The notes under the pieces are model-generated. The model worked only from the letters and a program-made list of their open reading frames with translations, had not been told where the DNA came from and did not search any database. Source: Bacteroidia bacterium (GTDB taxonomy: Bacteria; Bacteroidota; Bacteroidia; B-17B0; Aurantibacillaceae). From it: DNA of 54,579 nt. This document shows, piece after piece, positions 8,578 to 16,181 of the stretch. Position 1 is the first letter of the stretch; every line of letters starts with the position of its first letter. The stretch spans positions 1 to 54,579 of the forward strand of contig JAEUTQ010000014.1 of NCBI GenBank assembly GCA_016787445.1. The letters are read 5' to 3'. The translations under genes and the position numbers were made by a program.

Positions 8578-9507
8578 ATGAGCGGAGAACTAATCGCATT
8601 AATCACAACGCTCTGCTGGAGTTTGGGAATTTTTCCGTTTACAGAAGCCACGAAACGCGTTGGTGCCGCTCCCATTAATCAATACCGCCTCCTGTTGGCA
8701 TGGATAATTATGTCGCTGATATTAATTTTATCATCAGGCATTTCATTTATCCATTTATTTTCCAATCCCCAACCAATGCATTATTTATTCCTGGGACTCT
8801 CCGGTGTGATTGGATTTACCATTGGTGATTATTTCAGTTTTACTTCTTTTAAATTACTCGGACCAAAACTCGGTAGTTTATATACCACCTTTGCTCCTGG
8901 TGCCGCTTTAAGTATTGGTTTTTTAGTATTAGGAGAAAAGGTAAACTGGATCGGCATCGTTGGTATTCTCATTACAGTGGGTGGTGTTATTTGGTTAACG
9001 CTATCTAAAAAAGATAAAGCCGCTGCTGAATCGGCGGGATTTCAACGCGACAAAAAAGGAATTGCATTCGGAATATTAGGCGCCCTATGCCAGGGTACGG
9101 GATTAGTTTTGTCGAAGTACGGAATGGATTATTACAGCGATAAAATTCCCACCATGCATGCCGTGTGGATTCGTTTGCTCTTCGCTTTTAGCATCGCATT
9201 TATTGTTTCCTTCTTTCTAAAACGCTTCATCTCTAACTCCAAACCCATTTTATCAAATCAAAATAATGTATTACCGTTTATGCTGGTAGGAACATTACTC
9301 GGTCCTATTGCCGGTGTTACGTGTTCACTTTATGCGATACAAAAACTGGAGGTAGCCGTAGCCCAAACTATTTTTGCTTTGCTTCCCATTTTTGTTCTAC
9401 CGGTTAATCTGTTTGTGTATAAAGAAAAAATCACCATTCAATCGGTATTTGCCTGTATCACTGCTATATTTGGAGTATTGATATTAATCTGGCGCAATAA
9501 GTTTTAA
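8578..9507 (+). CDS. EamA/DMT family permease
   Basis: A 309-residue inner-membrane protein with about ten hydrophobic helices in two EamA repeats, typical of drug/metabolite transporters. The first repeat includes FTIGDYFSFTSFKLLGP and the second VGTLLGPIAGVTCSLYAIQ; LYTTFAPGAALSIGFLVLGE is the classic conserved helix. The substrate is unknown; being last in the serA operon, a small metabolite is plausible. Its start lies one base after the yggS stop, and its TAA overlaps the next ATG as TAATG. Confidence 0.88.
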   Translation: MSGELIALITTLCWSLGIFPFTEATKRVGAAPINQYRLLLAWIIMSLILILSSGISFIHLFSNPQPMHYLFLGLSGVIGFTIGDYFSFTSFKLLGPKLGSLYTTFAPGAALSIGFLVLGEKVNWIGIVGILITVGGVIWLTLSKKDKAAAESAGFQRDKKGIAFGILGALCQGTGLVLSKYGMDYYSDKIPTMHAVWIRLLFAFSIAFIVSFFLKRFISNSKPILSNQNNVLPFMLVGTLLGPIAGVTCSLYAIQKLEVAVAQTIFALLPIFVLPVNLFVYKEKITIQSVFACITAIFGVLILIWRNKF

Positions 9508-10025
9508 TGGAAGACATTAACGACATAAAATATTTCAGCCTAAAGAGACTAAATAAGTTTTTAAAGGAAAACCAAAACAATTCGAAAGTTGCGAAAGAAC
9601 TCACCAAGCTAATCTTAAGCAGCGATCCGTTAATCAGCATGCGCGCTTCCTGGACACTTCAGCATTTAAGTTTTGAAAAACCGGAAATGATTAAACCTGT
9701 TATTCCACAACTCATCAAGTTTTTAAGTGGAACAAATCAGCACACAGGTGCCATTCGAAATGTAATTCGCATTTTTCAGGAAATTGAAATACCTGAAAAA
9801 TATTGCGGACCAATATTTGATTTGTGCATAGGTTTCTTAAAAAACACGACACTTCCACATGCCGTTCGTGTTTTTTCTCTCTACGTTTTAACGAATATTT
9901 GTAAAAAATATCCCGAATTAAAATCAGAAGTAGAACTTATCATTTCAGAGTTCAGAACATTTCCGCAACCACCTTCTATGACTGCAGCTATGAAGAAATG
10001 CTCCAAAATTTTGTTAAAGCTGTAA
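9507..10025 (+). CDS. HEAT/ARM-like helical repeat protein
   Basis: A 172-residue soluble, all-helical protein. Helix pairs such as DPLISMRASWTLQHL and HAVRVFSLYVLTNICKKYP resemble HEAT or armadillo repeats. No catalytic motif or signal is visible. Its ATG overlaps the EamA stop (TAATG), so translation is probably coupled. The function is unknown; a protein-interaction scaffold is the simplest guess. Confidence 0.65.
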   Translation: MEDINDIKYFSLKRLNKFLKENQNNSKVAKELTKLILSSDPLISMRASWTLQHLSFEKPEMIKPVIPQLIKFLSGTNQHTGAIRNVIRIFQEIEIPEKYCGPIFDLCIGFLKNTTLPHAVRVFSLYVLTNICKKYPELKSEVELIISEFRTFPQPPSMTAAMKKCSKILLKL

Positions 10026-10065
10026 CATCTCCGTGCTACTTACGTTTTAATTAGAAAAACGTGTT

Positions 10066-10671
10066 ATGCGCAAACTCATTGTTATTTATTGTGGACTTTT
10101 ATTCTTTGTATTATTAAGCGGCTTTATTTTACACCGCTCCAATACAGGATTAAAGAACGGAGATATTGTTTTTATAGTAAATGCGGGTGGACAAGGTAAA
10201 GCGGTGCAACTTGCGACTAAATCCAAATTCACACATGTAGGTATTGTTTTTATTGAAAATGGAAAGCCGATGGTATATCATGCCATCGAACCTGTTTCGA
10301 AAGACTCGTTTGATGATTTTATTGCCATGAGTACAAACAAACAATACGTTGTAAAACGCTTAAAAGATCAAACATTGCTAACTCCAGTGGTTATTAATAA
10401 AATGCTGGAACAAGCTAAAAAACAATTGGGCATGCATTACGACATTGGATTTAATTGGAGTGATGACGAATTGTATTGCTCAGAATACATTTGGAAACTA
10501 TACAACAAAGCTCTAAATCTTGAAGTCGGAAAACTTCGTCCCTTAAAAGATTTTGATTTATCACACCCTGCCGTAAAAGAAATTATGGAAGAGCGTTACG
10601 GTACAAAGATTCCATACGAAGAAAAAATGATTTCGCCGGGTGATATGTATAGCTCTGATCTCTTAGAATAA
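10066..10671 (+). CDS. YiiX/YebB-like NlpC/P60 superfamily hydrolase
   Basis: A 201-residue protein with an N-terminal signal or anchor (LIVIYCGLLFFVLLSGFIL). The rest fits the permuted papain-like YiiX family (PF05708): GDIVFI, then FTHVGIVF with the catalytic His, YHAIEP, and ELYCSEYIWKLY with the catalytic Cys. Such proteins act on amide or ester bonds of envelope molecules; the substrate is not known. A short inverted repeat (ACGTTTT ... AAAACGT) lies just before the ATG. The stop abuts that of the convergent lipoprotein gene as TAATTA. Confidence 0.85.
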   Translation: MRKLIVIYCGLLFFVLLSGFILHRSNTGLKNGDIVFIVNAGGQGKAVQLATKSKFTHVGIVFIENGKPMVYHAIEPVSKDSFDDFIAMSTNKQYVVKRLKDQTLLTPVVINKMLEQAKKQLGMHYDIGFNWSDDELYCSEYIWKLYNKALNLEVGKLRPLKDFDLSHPAVKEIMEERYGTKIPYEEKMISPGDMYSSDLLE

Positions 10672-10977
10672 TTACTGAATGATACGCTCTTCATTGCACT
10701 CATCCACCGGAATAACGTATGTAGCGGAAGATGTATTAAAGTACACATTCTCAGTTGACTCCTCTGTACCGAATAATCCCTTTTTAATTTTTATATGTCC
10801 AACCGGGCGACATGCTTTTTGTCCGGGCGGAATAAACTCACTGTAAGAGTTACATCCCCAGCAATACCAAACTGTATCTGCTCCCTGATTAACTACACAC
10901 AATGTAGCATCACAGTCTACATTTTTCTTCTTACAAGAAAAAAGGACAACCAATAATAACAATGCGATTTTTTTCAT
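10672..10977 (-). CDS. small putative lipoprotein
   Basis: A 101-residue protein with a lipoprotein signal (MKKIALLLLVVLFSC), the lipobox Cys at residue 15 and a KKK sequence directly after it. The mature part has six more cysteines, including CDATLC and WYCWGCNS, which may form disulfides in the periplasm. No family is recognised. It stands alone, convergent with the YiiX-like gene. Confidence 0.68.
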   Translation of the reverse strand: MKKIALLLLVVLFSCKKKNVDCDATLCVVNQGADTVWYCWGCNSYSEFIPPGQKACRPVGHIKIKKGLFGTEESTENVYFNTSSATYVIPVDECNEERIIQ

Positions 10978-11009
10978 AGAAGTAAATATAGAACTTTTTT
11001 CCGTCTTTC

Positions 11010-11603
11010 CTAAAGCAAAAAGAAAGATAAGATACTCAAGGTATTAATGAATGAAATCACATTCAGCGAATATGAATTCTGATTAAGATTATAACCAAAC
11101 AAAACAAAGCTCACTATTCCCAATAGAATAGAAATGAATAATAACGGAAATGAGCGTTTGATGTAATACGCCTTACCACTGCCCTGCCATTTCACTTTTA
11201 TTTCTTTTTGTAAAATCCAATCACGGCCAACGCTTAATTTATCGTTTACCTTGGGTAAAATAACTGTATCACGCACACCCACATCGTACTCTTTACCTGT
11301 TGTTGTTTTAAAGACAATACTGCTTAATTCACGCTTAGTGCCAATAATTGATTCGCCGTAATAAGTAGCAATGCTATCAATTGTATATGTTTGAAATGCG
11401 CAAGAATATAAAAACGCGAAAATTATCTCTGTATAAATAGTAATACAAATAACATTAAACACATTTAAATATTTATAAGAGCGGGTTTGCTTAAACTTTT
11501 CGATTTTAATTTGTTGTTTAAGCTTTTTGATTTTAATGATTTCCTGCACCTCTTCAGGCGACAAAGGTTGGCGCGGCGGCCGCTTATTGCTCTCTGCCGG
11601 CAT
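11010..11603 (-). CDS. membrane protein of unknown function
   Basis: A 197-residue protein with a proline-rich cytosolic N-terminus and a lysine-rich coiled-coil-like stretch (about residues 15-45), one membrane helix (about 48-70), an extracytoplasmic beta-rich part (about 70-145, containing VFKTTTGKEYDVGV), and two closely spaced C-terminal helices. Its ATG overlaps the stop of the upstream glycosyltransferase (TAATG), so the two are co-translated. It may assist the glycosyltransferase, but that is inference from coupling only. Confidence 0.62.
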   Translation of the reverse strand: MPAESNKRPPRQPLSPEEVQEIIKIKKLKQQIKIEKFKQTRSYKYLNVFNVICITIYTEIIFAFLYSCAFQTYTIDSIATYYGESIIGTKRELSSIVFKTTTGKEYDVGVRDTVILPKVNDKLSVGRDWILQKEIKVKWQGSGKAYYIKRSFPLLFISILLGIVSFVLFGYNLNQNSYSLNVISFINTLSILSFFLL

Positions 11604-12556
11604 TAATCAATTTCTTTTTCGATAAGGTAATTGTTACGTACAGGAGAATTACGCAAAATCAATTCACCTAGGAACCCTGCCAAAAACATCATACTTCCCA
11701 AAATCATTGTAGTAAGAGCAATATAGAACGAAGGGCGATCTGTTACTTTACGGGCTGCTACATGTGTAAATACATGGTATAATTTATCTGCGCCTATGTA
11801 TAAGGCCGCCATAAATCCTAAGAAAAACATGATTGTACCAACCAATCCAAAGAAATGCATAGGACGTTTTCCAAACTTGCTTAAAAACGTAATGGTCATT
11901 AAATCGAGAAAACCATTAATGAAACGATCCCAACCGAATTTACTCACGCCGTATTTTCTGGCTTGATGCTGAACAACCTTCTCGCCTATCTTACTGAAAC
12001 CGGCGTTTTTTGCCAACACCGGAATAAATCGATGCATCTCACCGTAAATTTCAATGCTTTTCACTACTTCCTTGCGGTAAGCTTTCAATCCGCAATTCAT
12101 ATCATGTAACTTAATACCTGATATTTTTCTATTGGTCCAGTTATATAATTTGGAAGGTAAATTTTTTGTGAGTGCATTATCGTAACGCTTTTGTTTCCAT
12201 CCGCTCACTAAATCGAAACCTCCTTCGGTAATCATTTTATAGAGTTCAGGAATTTCATCCGGACTATCCTGTAAATCGGCATCCATGGTTATTACCACAT
12301 CTCCCTTTACAGCCTCAAAACCCACATGAAGAGCAGGTGATTTACCATAATTGCGACGGAATTTTATAGCGCGGACGTTACTATCGCCTTGTTTTAAGCC
12401 CTCAATAATTTTCCATGAATTGTCTTTACTACCATCGTCGATGAAAAGGATTTCGTAGCTGAAGTTATTCGCTTTCATCACTTTTACTATCCACTCGTGC
12501 AATTCGGGCAGCGATTCGGCCTCGTCTTTTAAAGGTATAACTATGGAAATCTGCAT
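11603..12556 (-). CDS. polyprenyl-phosphate glycosyltransferase, DPM1/GtrB-like (GT2)
   Basis: A 317-residue GT2 enzyme, predicted to move a sugar from a nucleotide donor onto a polyprenyl phosphate at the inner face of the membrane. It has the GT-A start MQISIVIPLKDEAESLPEL, IDDGSKDNSW, the DxD-type segment TMDADLQDSPDEIPEL, and RKYGVSKFGWDR. Two C-terminal helices (about residues 215-300) are typical of GtrB/ArnC relatives. The frame is open to 12595, but MQISIVIP at 12556 is the standard family N-terminus. The SRP RNA promoter lies divergently about 75 nt away. Confidence 0.88.
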   Translation of the reverse strand: MQISIVIPLKDEAESLPELHEWIVKVMKANNFSYEILFIDDGSKDNSWKIIEGLKQGDSNVRAIKFRRNYGKSPALHVGFEAVKGDVVITMDADLQDSPDEIPELYKMITEGGFDLVSGWKQKRYDNALTKNLPSKLYNWTNRKISGIKLHDMNCGLKAYRKEVVKSIEIYGEMHRFIPVLAKNAGFSKIGEKVVQHQARKYGVSKFGWDRFINGFLDLMTITFLSKFGKRPMHFFGLVGTIMFFLGFMAALYIGADKLYHVFTHVAARKVTDRPSFYIALTTMILGSMMFLAGFLGELILRNSPVRNNYLIEKEID

Positions 12557-12631
12557 ATTCGGGCTTAGTGCAAGTAACGCATTTATAGAATACAAATTTT
12601 ACGATTTTATTCGGGAAATTAAAATAAATGT

Positions 12632-12639
12632 TAATTTTG
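12632..12639 (+). promoter_or_regulatory. -7 box of the SRP RNA gene
   Basis: TAATTTTG matches TAnnTTTG. The first base of the SRP RNA closing stem is 12644, which places the transcription start 5 nt after the last base of the box. This gives an internal calibration for the other promoters in this window. Confidence 0.72.
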
Positions 12640-12643
12640 CAGC

Positions 12644-12745
12644 GGTGGGTAAGTCTTTCACGACCAGCTCCTGTCAAATCCCCCAGGCCGGGAACGGAGC
12701 AAGGGTAGACGGTTGTAGCGGTGCGATGGAAGTAGCTTACCCATC
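12644..12745 (+). ncRNA. ffs: small bacterial SRP RNA (4.5S-type)
   Basis: A roughly 102-nt RNA that binds Ffh and targets membrane proteins. The conserved apical domain is clear: AGG, CCG, GGAA tetraloop, CGG, AGCA (within CAGGCCGGGAACGGAGCA), flanked by TCCCCC on the left and AAGGGTAG on the right, as in Bacteroidota SRP RNAs. The ends pair: GGTGGGTAAG (12644-12653) with CTTACCCATC (12736-12745), including one G-U pair. A T-rich tract follows at 12746-12752 and completes an intrinsic terminator. A protein frame can be read through this region, but it is an artefact of the RNA gene. Confidence 0.95.
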
Positions 12746-12758
12746 TTTTTTTATAAAA

Positions 12759-13364
12759 ATGCGATTAAAACATTTCATATTAGCTCTTTTGGTTGGATTA
12801 ACTGGTGCAAACATGGCGCAAACCATTTACGGTGCTATGGCTCCTGATAGCATTCGCAAAAAATGCGAGGCAGTTATCATCAATGAAATCGGACAAAACG
12901 CTTATAACAATAACGTGAAGTTCATTAAAAGTGACGGCCATACGAAGGAAAAAGTTTTGAATGGTTTCACCCTCTTCTATTCTTTCAATTTCCCGAACGT
13001 AAAGGAGAGCCATGTTATTTTTACGTTAGAATATAAATTTGGCAAAGGTGTTGTAAAGGACATTGCTTTTAAAAACTACACCCGTTTACCGGCGAGCATC
13101 AAAAAAAACGGTGCCAAAGTGGTGAGCTATGAAGAAGCGAAAAAAGCTGCCTTGAATGCCGATACCACTTTAAAAAAATTCAGTGATAAATTATACGGTG
13201 AAATCTCTACCGAATACGATGATACGAAGAAAGAATATTATTTTGTTTGGTATTTCTACTATCTCGAAGCCTGTAAAAACTGCGAAGCTGAAATGTACAC
13301 AACACATAGTGTATATGTGAATGCCGCTAACGGCAAGGTTATTAATACTTCTGCAAAGAAGTGA
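12759..13364 (+). CDS. secreted protein of unknown function
   Basis: A 201-residue protein with a signal peptide (MRLKHFILALLVGLTGANMA followed by QT). The mature part is mixed alpha/beta with no recognised motif; DTTLKKFSDKLYGEIS and YYFVWYFYYLEACKNCEAE are its most distinctive segments, and the C-terminus (VYVNAANGKVINT) resembles a PepSY-type strand. The open frame extends to 12543 but would cross the whole SRP RNA, so the ATG at 12759 is chosen. That start lies only 14 nt after the RNA 3' end, and no separate promoter is obvious; readthrough from the SRP RNA promoter is possible. Confidence 0.7.
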   Translation: MRLKHFILALLVGLTGANMAQTIYGAMAPDSIRKKCEAVIINEIGQNAYNNNVKFIKSDGHTKEKVLNGFTLFYSFNFPNVKESHVIFTLEYKFGKGVVKDIAFKNYTRLPASIKKNGAKVVSYEEAKKAALNADTTLKKFSDKLYGEISTEYDDTKKEYYFVWYFYYLEACKNCEAEMYTTHSVYVNAANGKVINTSAKK

Positions 13365-13380
13365 TTCTTTTTAGAAATTA

Positions 13381-13603
13381 AACCCCTCTGTCCTGCGGAC
13401 ACCTCCCCTTAGCAGAGGAGAAATCAGTAGTGGTGATAATATGCAATTTTAGCAACGGACCGCTTCTCCCCCTGCTAAGGGGGAGTCCGCGTAGCGGGAG
13501 GGGGTTTGGCGAAGAGGCTATCTCTTGAAAAATACTTTCTTAATTAAACTTTTACAACGTTAAACCCCTCTGTCTTGCAGACATCTCCCCTTAGCAGGGG
13601 AGA
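13381..13603. repeat. three copies of a palindromic intergenic repeat (MITE-like)
   Basis: The gene-free stretch 13365-13847 holds copies at 13381-13421 (plus), 13463-13507 (minus) and 13563-13603 (plus). All contain AACCCCTCTGTC or its variant, then CTCCCCTTAGCAG, then GGGGAGAA. The first two form a large inverted pair of about 127 bp able to fold into one long hairpin; the third is a direct copy of the first. This is a dispersed bacterial repeat family with no coding capacity. From 13604 to 13774 I see only A/T-rich sequence without a gene. Confidence 0.8.
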
Positions 13604-13774
13604 AAACAGTCGTGTTTCTATTAAACTATACATTCAAAAAATCATACATTAATTAAACGGAGAGTCTTAGAAGACGAGATTAACTTAACAGACCAAATCA
13701 GCCTGAACAGAATAAACGAAATTGAATTTCATCAACATTCTTTAAACATTTGTAACAGCAATGCTTGGTTATTT

Positions 13775-13782
13775 TACTTTTG
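13775..13782 (+). promoter_or_regulatory. -7 box of the transaldolase gene
   Basis: TACTTTTG matches TAnnTTTG, with a TTTG at 13749-13752 as possible -33 element. The predicted start near 13787 leaves a leader of about 60 nt, unusually long for this window. Confidence 0.6.
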
Positions 13783-13786
13783 TGGT

Positions 13787-13814
13787 TCGACAAGCTCACC
13801 AACCATTTTGTCGA
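13787..13814 (+). repeat. hairpin in the transaldolase leader
   Basis: TCGACAA (13787-13793) pairs with TTGTCGA (13808-13814) across a 14-nt loop. The left part belongs to a common dispersed repeat, TTCGACAAGCTCACC. The same 11-mer, TCGACAAGCTC, recurs inverted at 14509-14519 after the gene. Confidence 0.62.
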
Positions 13815-13847
13815 TAAACATTAAACAAAAAAGATTAAAAAAATAAA

Positions 13848-14495
13848 ATGAAATTTTTTATCGATACAGCCAATCTGGCTCAGATTAAAGAAGCACAAGA
13901 CCTTGGTGTTTTAGACGGGGTAACTACAAATCCGTCACTGATGGCGAAAGAAGGCATCAAAGGACAAGAAAATATTTTAAAGCATTATGTAGATATATGC
14001 AACATCGTTACCGGTGATGTCAGCGCTGAAGTGATCTCTACCGATTTTGAAGGTATGGTAAAAGAGGGCGAAGCATTGGCCAAATTACATCCTCAAATTG
14101 TGGTAAAAGTTCCAATGATTAAAGACGGTGTTAAAGCCATTAAATATTTTACAGAAAAAGGAATTCGTACCAATTGTACATTGGTGTTCAGTGCGGGACA
14201 AGCTTTATTGGCAGCGAAAGCCGGAGCAAGTTATGTATCACCGTTTATCGGACGTTTAGATGACGTGAGCACTGACGGTATGCAATTAATTGAAGACATC
14301 CGCATTATTTATGATAATTACGGATTTGACACAGAAATTTTAGCGGCTTCTGTTCGTCACCCGATTCACATTATACAATGTGCAAAAGTGGGTGCTGATG
14401 TTGCTACTTGTCCGTTAAGCGCAATTACAGCTTTATTAAATCACCCTTTAACTGATAAAGGTTTAGCACAATTTTTAGCGGATGCTAAAAAATAA
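13848..14495 (+). CDS. fsa: transaldolase / fructose-6-phosphate aldolase (TalC type)
   Basis: A 215-residue short transaldolase that transfers a dihydroxyacetone unit, probably between pentose phosphate pathway intermediates. It has the N-terminal [19 protein letters not shown], the Schiff-base lysine at residue 87 (VVKVPM), [28 protein letters not shown] and ASVRHPIHI. Family members of this size act either as transaldolase or as fructose-6-phosphate aldolase and cannot be told apart here; Bacteroidota proteins are usually called transaldolase. It stands alone and is bracketed by inverted dispersed repeats and a terminator. Confidence 0.95.
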   Translation: MKFFIDTANLAQIKEAQDLGVLDGVTTNPSLMAKEGIKGQENILKHYVDICNIVTGDVSAEVISTDFEGMVKEGEALAKLHPQIVVKVPMIKDGVKAIKYFTEKGIRTNCTLVFSAGQALLAAKAGASYVSPFIGRLDDVSTDGMQLIEDIRIIYDNYGFDTEILAASVRHPIHIIQCAKVGADVATCPLSAITALLNHPLTDKGLAQFLADAKK

Positions 14496-14503
14496 TCTCT
14501 TGG

Positions 14504-14523
14504 TCCCCGAGCTTGTCGAGGGG
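14504..14523. repeat. palindromic repeat after transaldolase
   Basis: CCCCGAGCTTGTCGAGGGG is a near-perfect small palindrome from a common dispersed family. Its core GAGCTTGTCGA (14509-14519) is the exact reverse complement of 13787-13797 in the gene's leader. Confidence 0.65.
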
Positions 14524-14548
14524 CAATCTCAAAAAACCAAAAACCAAA

Positions 14549-14580
14549 AAAAGCCATCTTTTCCGGATGGCTTTTGTTTT
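14549..14580 (+). terminator. transaldolase terminator
   Basis: AAGCCATC (14551-14558) pairs with GATGGCTT (14566-14573), followed by TTGTTTT. Confidence 0.82.
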
Positions 14581-14621
14581 ATAAATTTAGAGATGCAAGA
14601 AATTCATTTAAATCATTATAA

Positions 14622-14629
14622 TAACTTCG
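14622..14629 (+). promoter_or_regulatory. -7 box of the YdcF-like gene
   Basis: TAACTTCG, one mismatch from TAnnTTTG, ends 4 nt before the GTG at 14634, so a leaderless transcript is predicted. Confidence 0.5.
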
Positions 14630-14633
14630 CAAA

Positions 14634-15317
14634 GTGAGATTTCTTATTGTAATTATTACCATTTTACTTTTTTATAGTGGATGTACTGTAATTAATCCGT
14701 TTCGTAAATCACCCTACAAAACGTTTATATCCAATTCATCTAATAAACCTTATGATGCTATTATTGTACCGGGTATACCATACAACGCCTCTAGCTGGAA
14801 TAGAATAATGAAGGATAGAATCCTTTGGTCGAAATTTTTGATCGATAAAGGTTATGCCAATAACATCATATTTTCAGGAGGAGCGGTTCATTCACCTTAT
14901 GTTGAATCTAAGATAATGGCAATGTATGCAGAAGCACTTGGTGTACCTAAATCAAAAATATTTATTGAGGATAAAGCTGAACATAGTACCGAAAATATTT
15001 ATTACTCTTATTATGTTGCCAAAAAAAACGGATTCAACAACATTGCACTAGCATCAGATCCTTACCAAATCAATAACCTTTCCGGTTACATCAAAAAGTA
15101 CAAGTTTTGCATTAAGTTATTGCCAATATTATACGATACTGTTTACGTGATGAAAGTAAATGAACCTGTAATTGACCCGGCCTCCGCAAAAGCAGACTCA
15201 TCATTTAAGCCTCTTAATAAAAGGGAATCATTCTTCAAAAGACTGCGTGGAACTATGGGTGGAAATATCAATTACACAGCAGAAGATAAGGAAAGAAAAA
15301 AGCAAAAATGTAATTAA
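14634..15317 (+). CDS. YdcF/SanA-like DUF218 envelope protein
   Basis: A 227-residue DUF218 protein. The N-terminus (MRFLIVIITILLFYSGC) is a signal with a plausible lipobox Cys, so it may be a lipoprotein. The domain starts with YDAIIVPGIPY, followed by IIFSGGAVHSPYVES, an acidic and Thr-Glu-Asn segment (EHSTENIYYS), and ASDPYQI. DUF218 members such as SanA and ElyC affect envelope integrity, but their chemistry is unresolved. The C-terminus is basic. The start is a GTG close behind its -7 box; no in-frame ATG upstream fits the signal peptide. Confidence 0.82.
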   Translation: MRFLIVIITILLFYSGCTVINPFRKSPYKTFISNSSNKPYDAIIVPGIPYNASSWNRIMKDRILWSKFLIDKGYANNIIFSGGAVHSPYVESKIMAMYAEALGVPKSKIFIEDKAEHSTENIYYSYYVAKKNGFNNIALASDPYQINNLSGYIKKYKFCIKLLPILYDTVYVMKVNEPVIDPASAKADSSFKPLNKRESFFKRLRGTMGGNINYTAEDKERKKQKCN

Positions 15318-15325
15318 GTCAATGA

Positions 15326-15356
15326 AGAAGCCATTTCACAAGAGATGGCTTTTTTA
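15326..15356 (+). terminator. terminator after the YdcF-like gene
   Basis: AAGCCAT (15328-15334) pairs with ATGGCTT (15345-15351) and is followed by T residues. Confidence 0.78.
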
Positions 15357-15448
15357 ATTGATAAAATTTGTATATTTAATTAAGCTAACACAAAGATGAT
15401 TTGCAAGGGCTTTTGAATTTGCTTGCAGAGATTATACCTTAACCTCAA

Positions 15449-15925
15449 ATGAAAAAAATAATTCCAATATTTCTTCTTTTCATCCTTAGCTTTTGTTTTA
15501 AAGCGCACGGACAAGTTGTTTGGACCGCAGGACCCATGTTGCATTATAGTTTTGGTGGCGAAAAAAGACATTTCTCTTTTGCTTTTGAAGTTGCTTATTG
15601 GAATTTTAAAAATGTACCCTACAGTTTTGATGGAGGTATTGAGTTTAGCAAAAAACGTACCCGCCTTTACTGCGAAGCACAAACAGGCATTGGCTTTACC
15701 GGTGTCTCTGCCGGACCAGTTATCGAATACAATAAAGAAGAACGTAAATTACGCGCCGGTTATCAAATGACATTCTGGATGAATTATTTTCTTGGCTTTG
15801 ATTACCGCTACCGTCGCATTGACAAAACACATTTTAATTGCATTGGCACCTATGGTAAGCTTCCTGTTGCCACTAAAGACATGAAATCCTCCAATGGAAG
15901 TAATTATCATAGTTGGGATGATTAG
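15449..15925 (+). CDS. small secreted beta-rich protein
   Basis: A 158-residue protein with a signal peptide (IIPIFLLFILSFCFKAHGQ). The mature part alternates aromatic and polar residues (VVWTAGPMLHYSFGG, FEVAYWNFK, MNYFLGFDYRYRR), as in small outer-membrane beta-barrels. The C-terminus (SNGSNYHSWDD) is polar. No family is recognised. It is followed by a small lipoprotein gene on the same strand. Confidence 0.65.
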   Translation: MKKIIPIFLLFILSFCFKAHGQVVWTAGPMLHYSFGGEKRHFSFAFEVAYWNFKNVPYSFDGGIEFSKKRTRLYCEAQTGIGFTGVSAGPVIEYNKEERKLRAGYQMTFWMNYFLGFDYRYRRIDKTHFNCIGTYGKLPVATKDMKSSNGSNYHSWDD

Positions 15926-15972
15926 GTTTTTATTTCTTTCTTCAACATATAATTTTAATCACTAAATGCGAT

Positions 15973-16164
15973 ATGAAACAAATTTCAATTTTATTACTAC
16001 TAATGAGTTTTATTAGCTGCGAAAGCGAACCTTCTGTTACTGAAAGATTAAAACGCGTTGAAACAAAAGAGTTGATTTTATTGGATCAAAACGGGAAATC
16101 ATATGAACTACGTGTTGATGATTCCGGAAATGTAAAAGCTATTCAAGTGAATGAGGAGAAATAA
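15973..16164 (+). CDS. very small putative lipoprotein
   Basis: A 63-residue protein with a lipoprotein signal (MKQISILLLLMSFISC; Cys at residue 16). The 47-residue mature part is charged, with a GKSYELRVDDSGNVKAIQV strand pattern. No relative is recognised. The frame and signal look genuine, but the small size lowers certainty. It converges on pafA with a 17-nt gap and no clear terminator. Confidence 0.55.
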   Translation: MKQISILLLLMSFISCESEPSVTERLKRVETKELILLDQNGKSYELRVDDSGNVKAIQVNEEK

Positions 16165-16181
16165 AAGATCAAATAACACAA

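Noticed and set aside
12543..12758. Upstream extension of the 12759 gene
   Set aside because: It reads straight through the SRP RNA gene and its promoter; the signal peptide begins at 12759.
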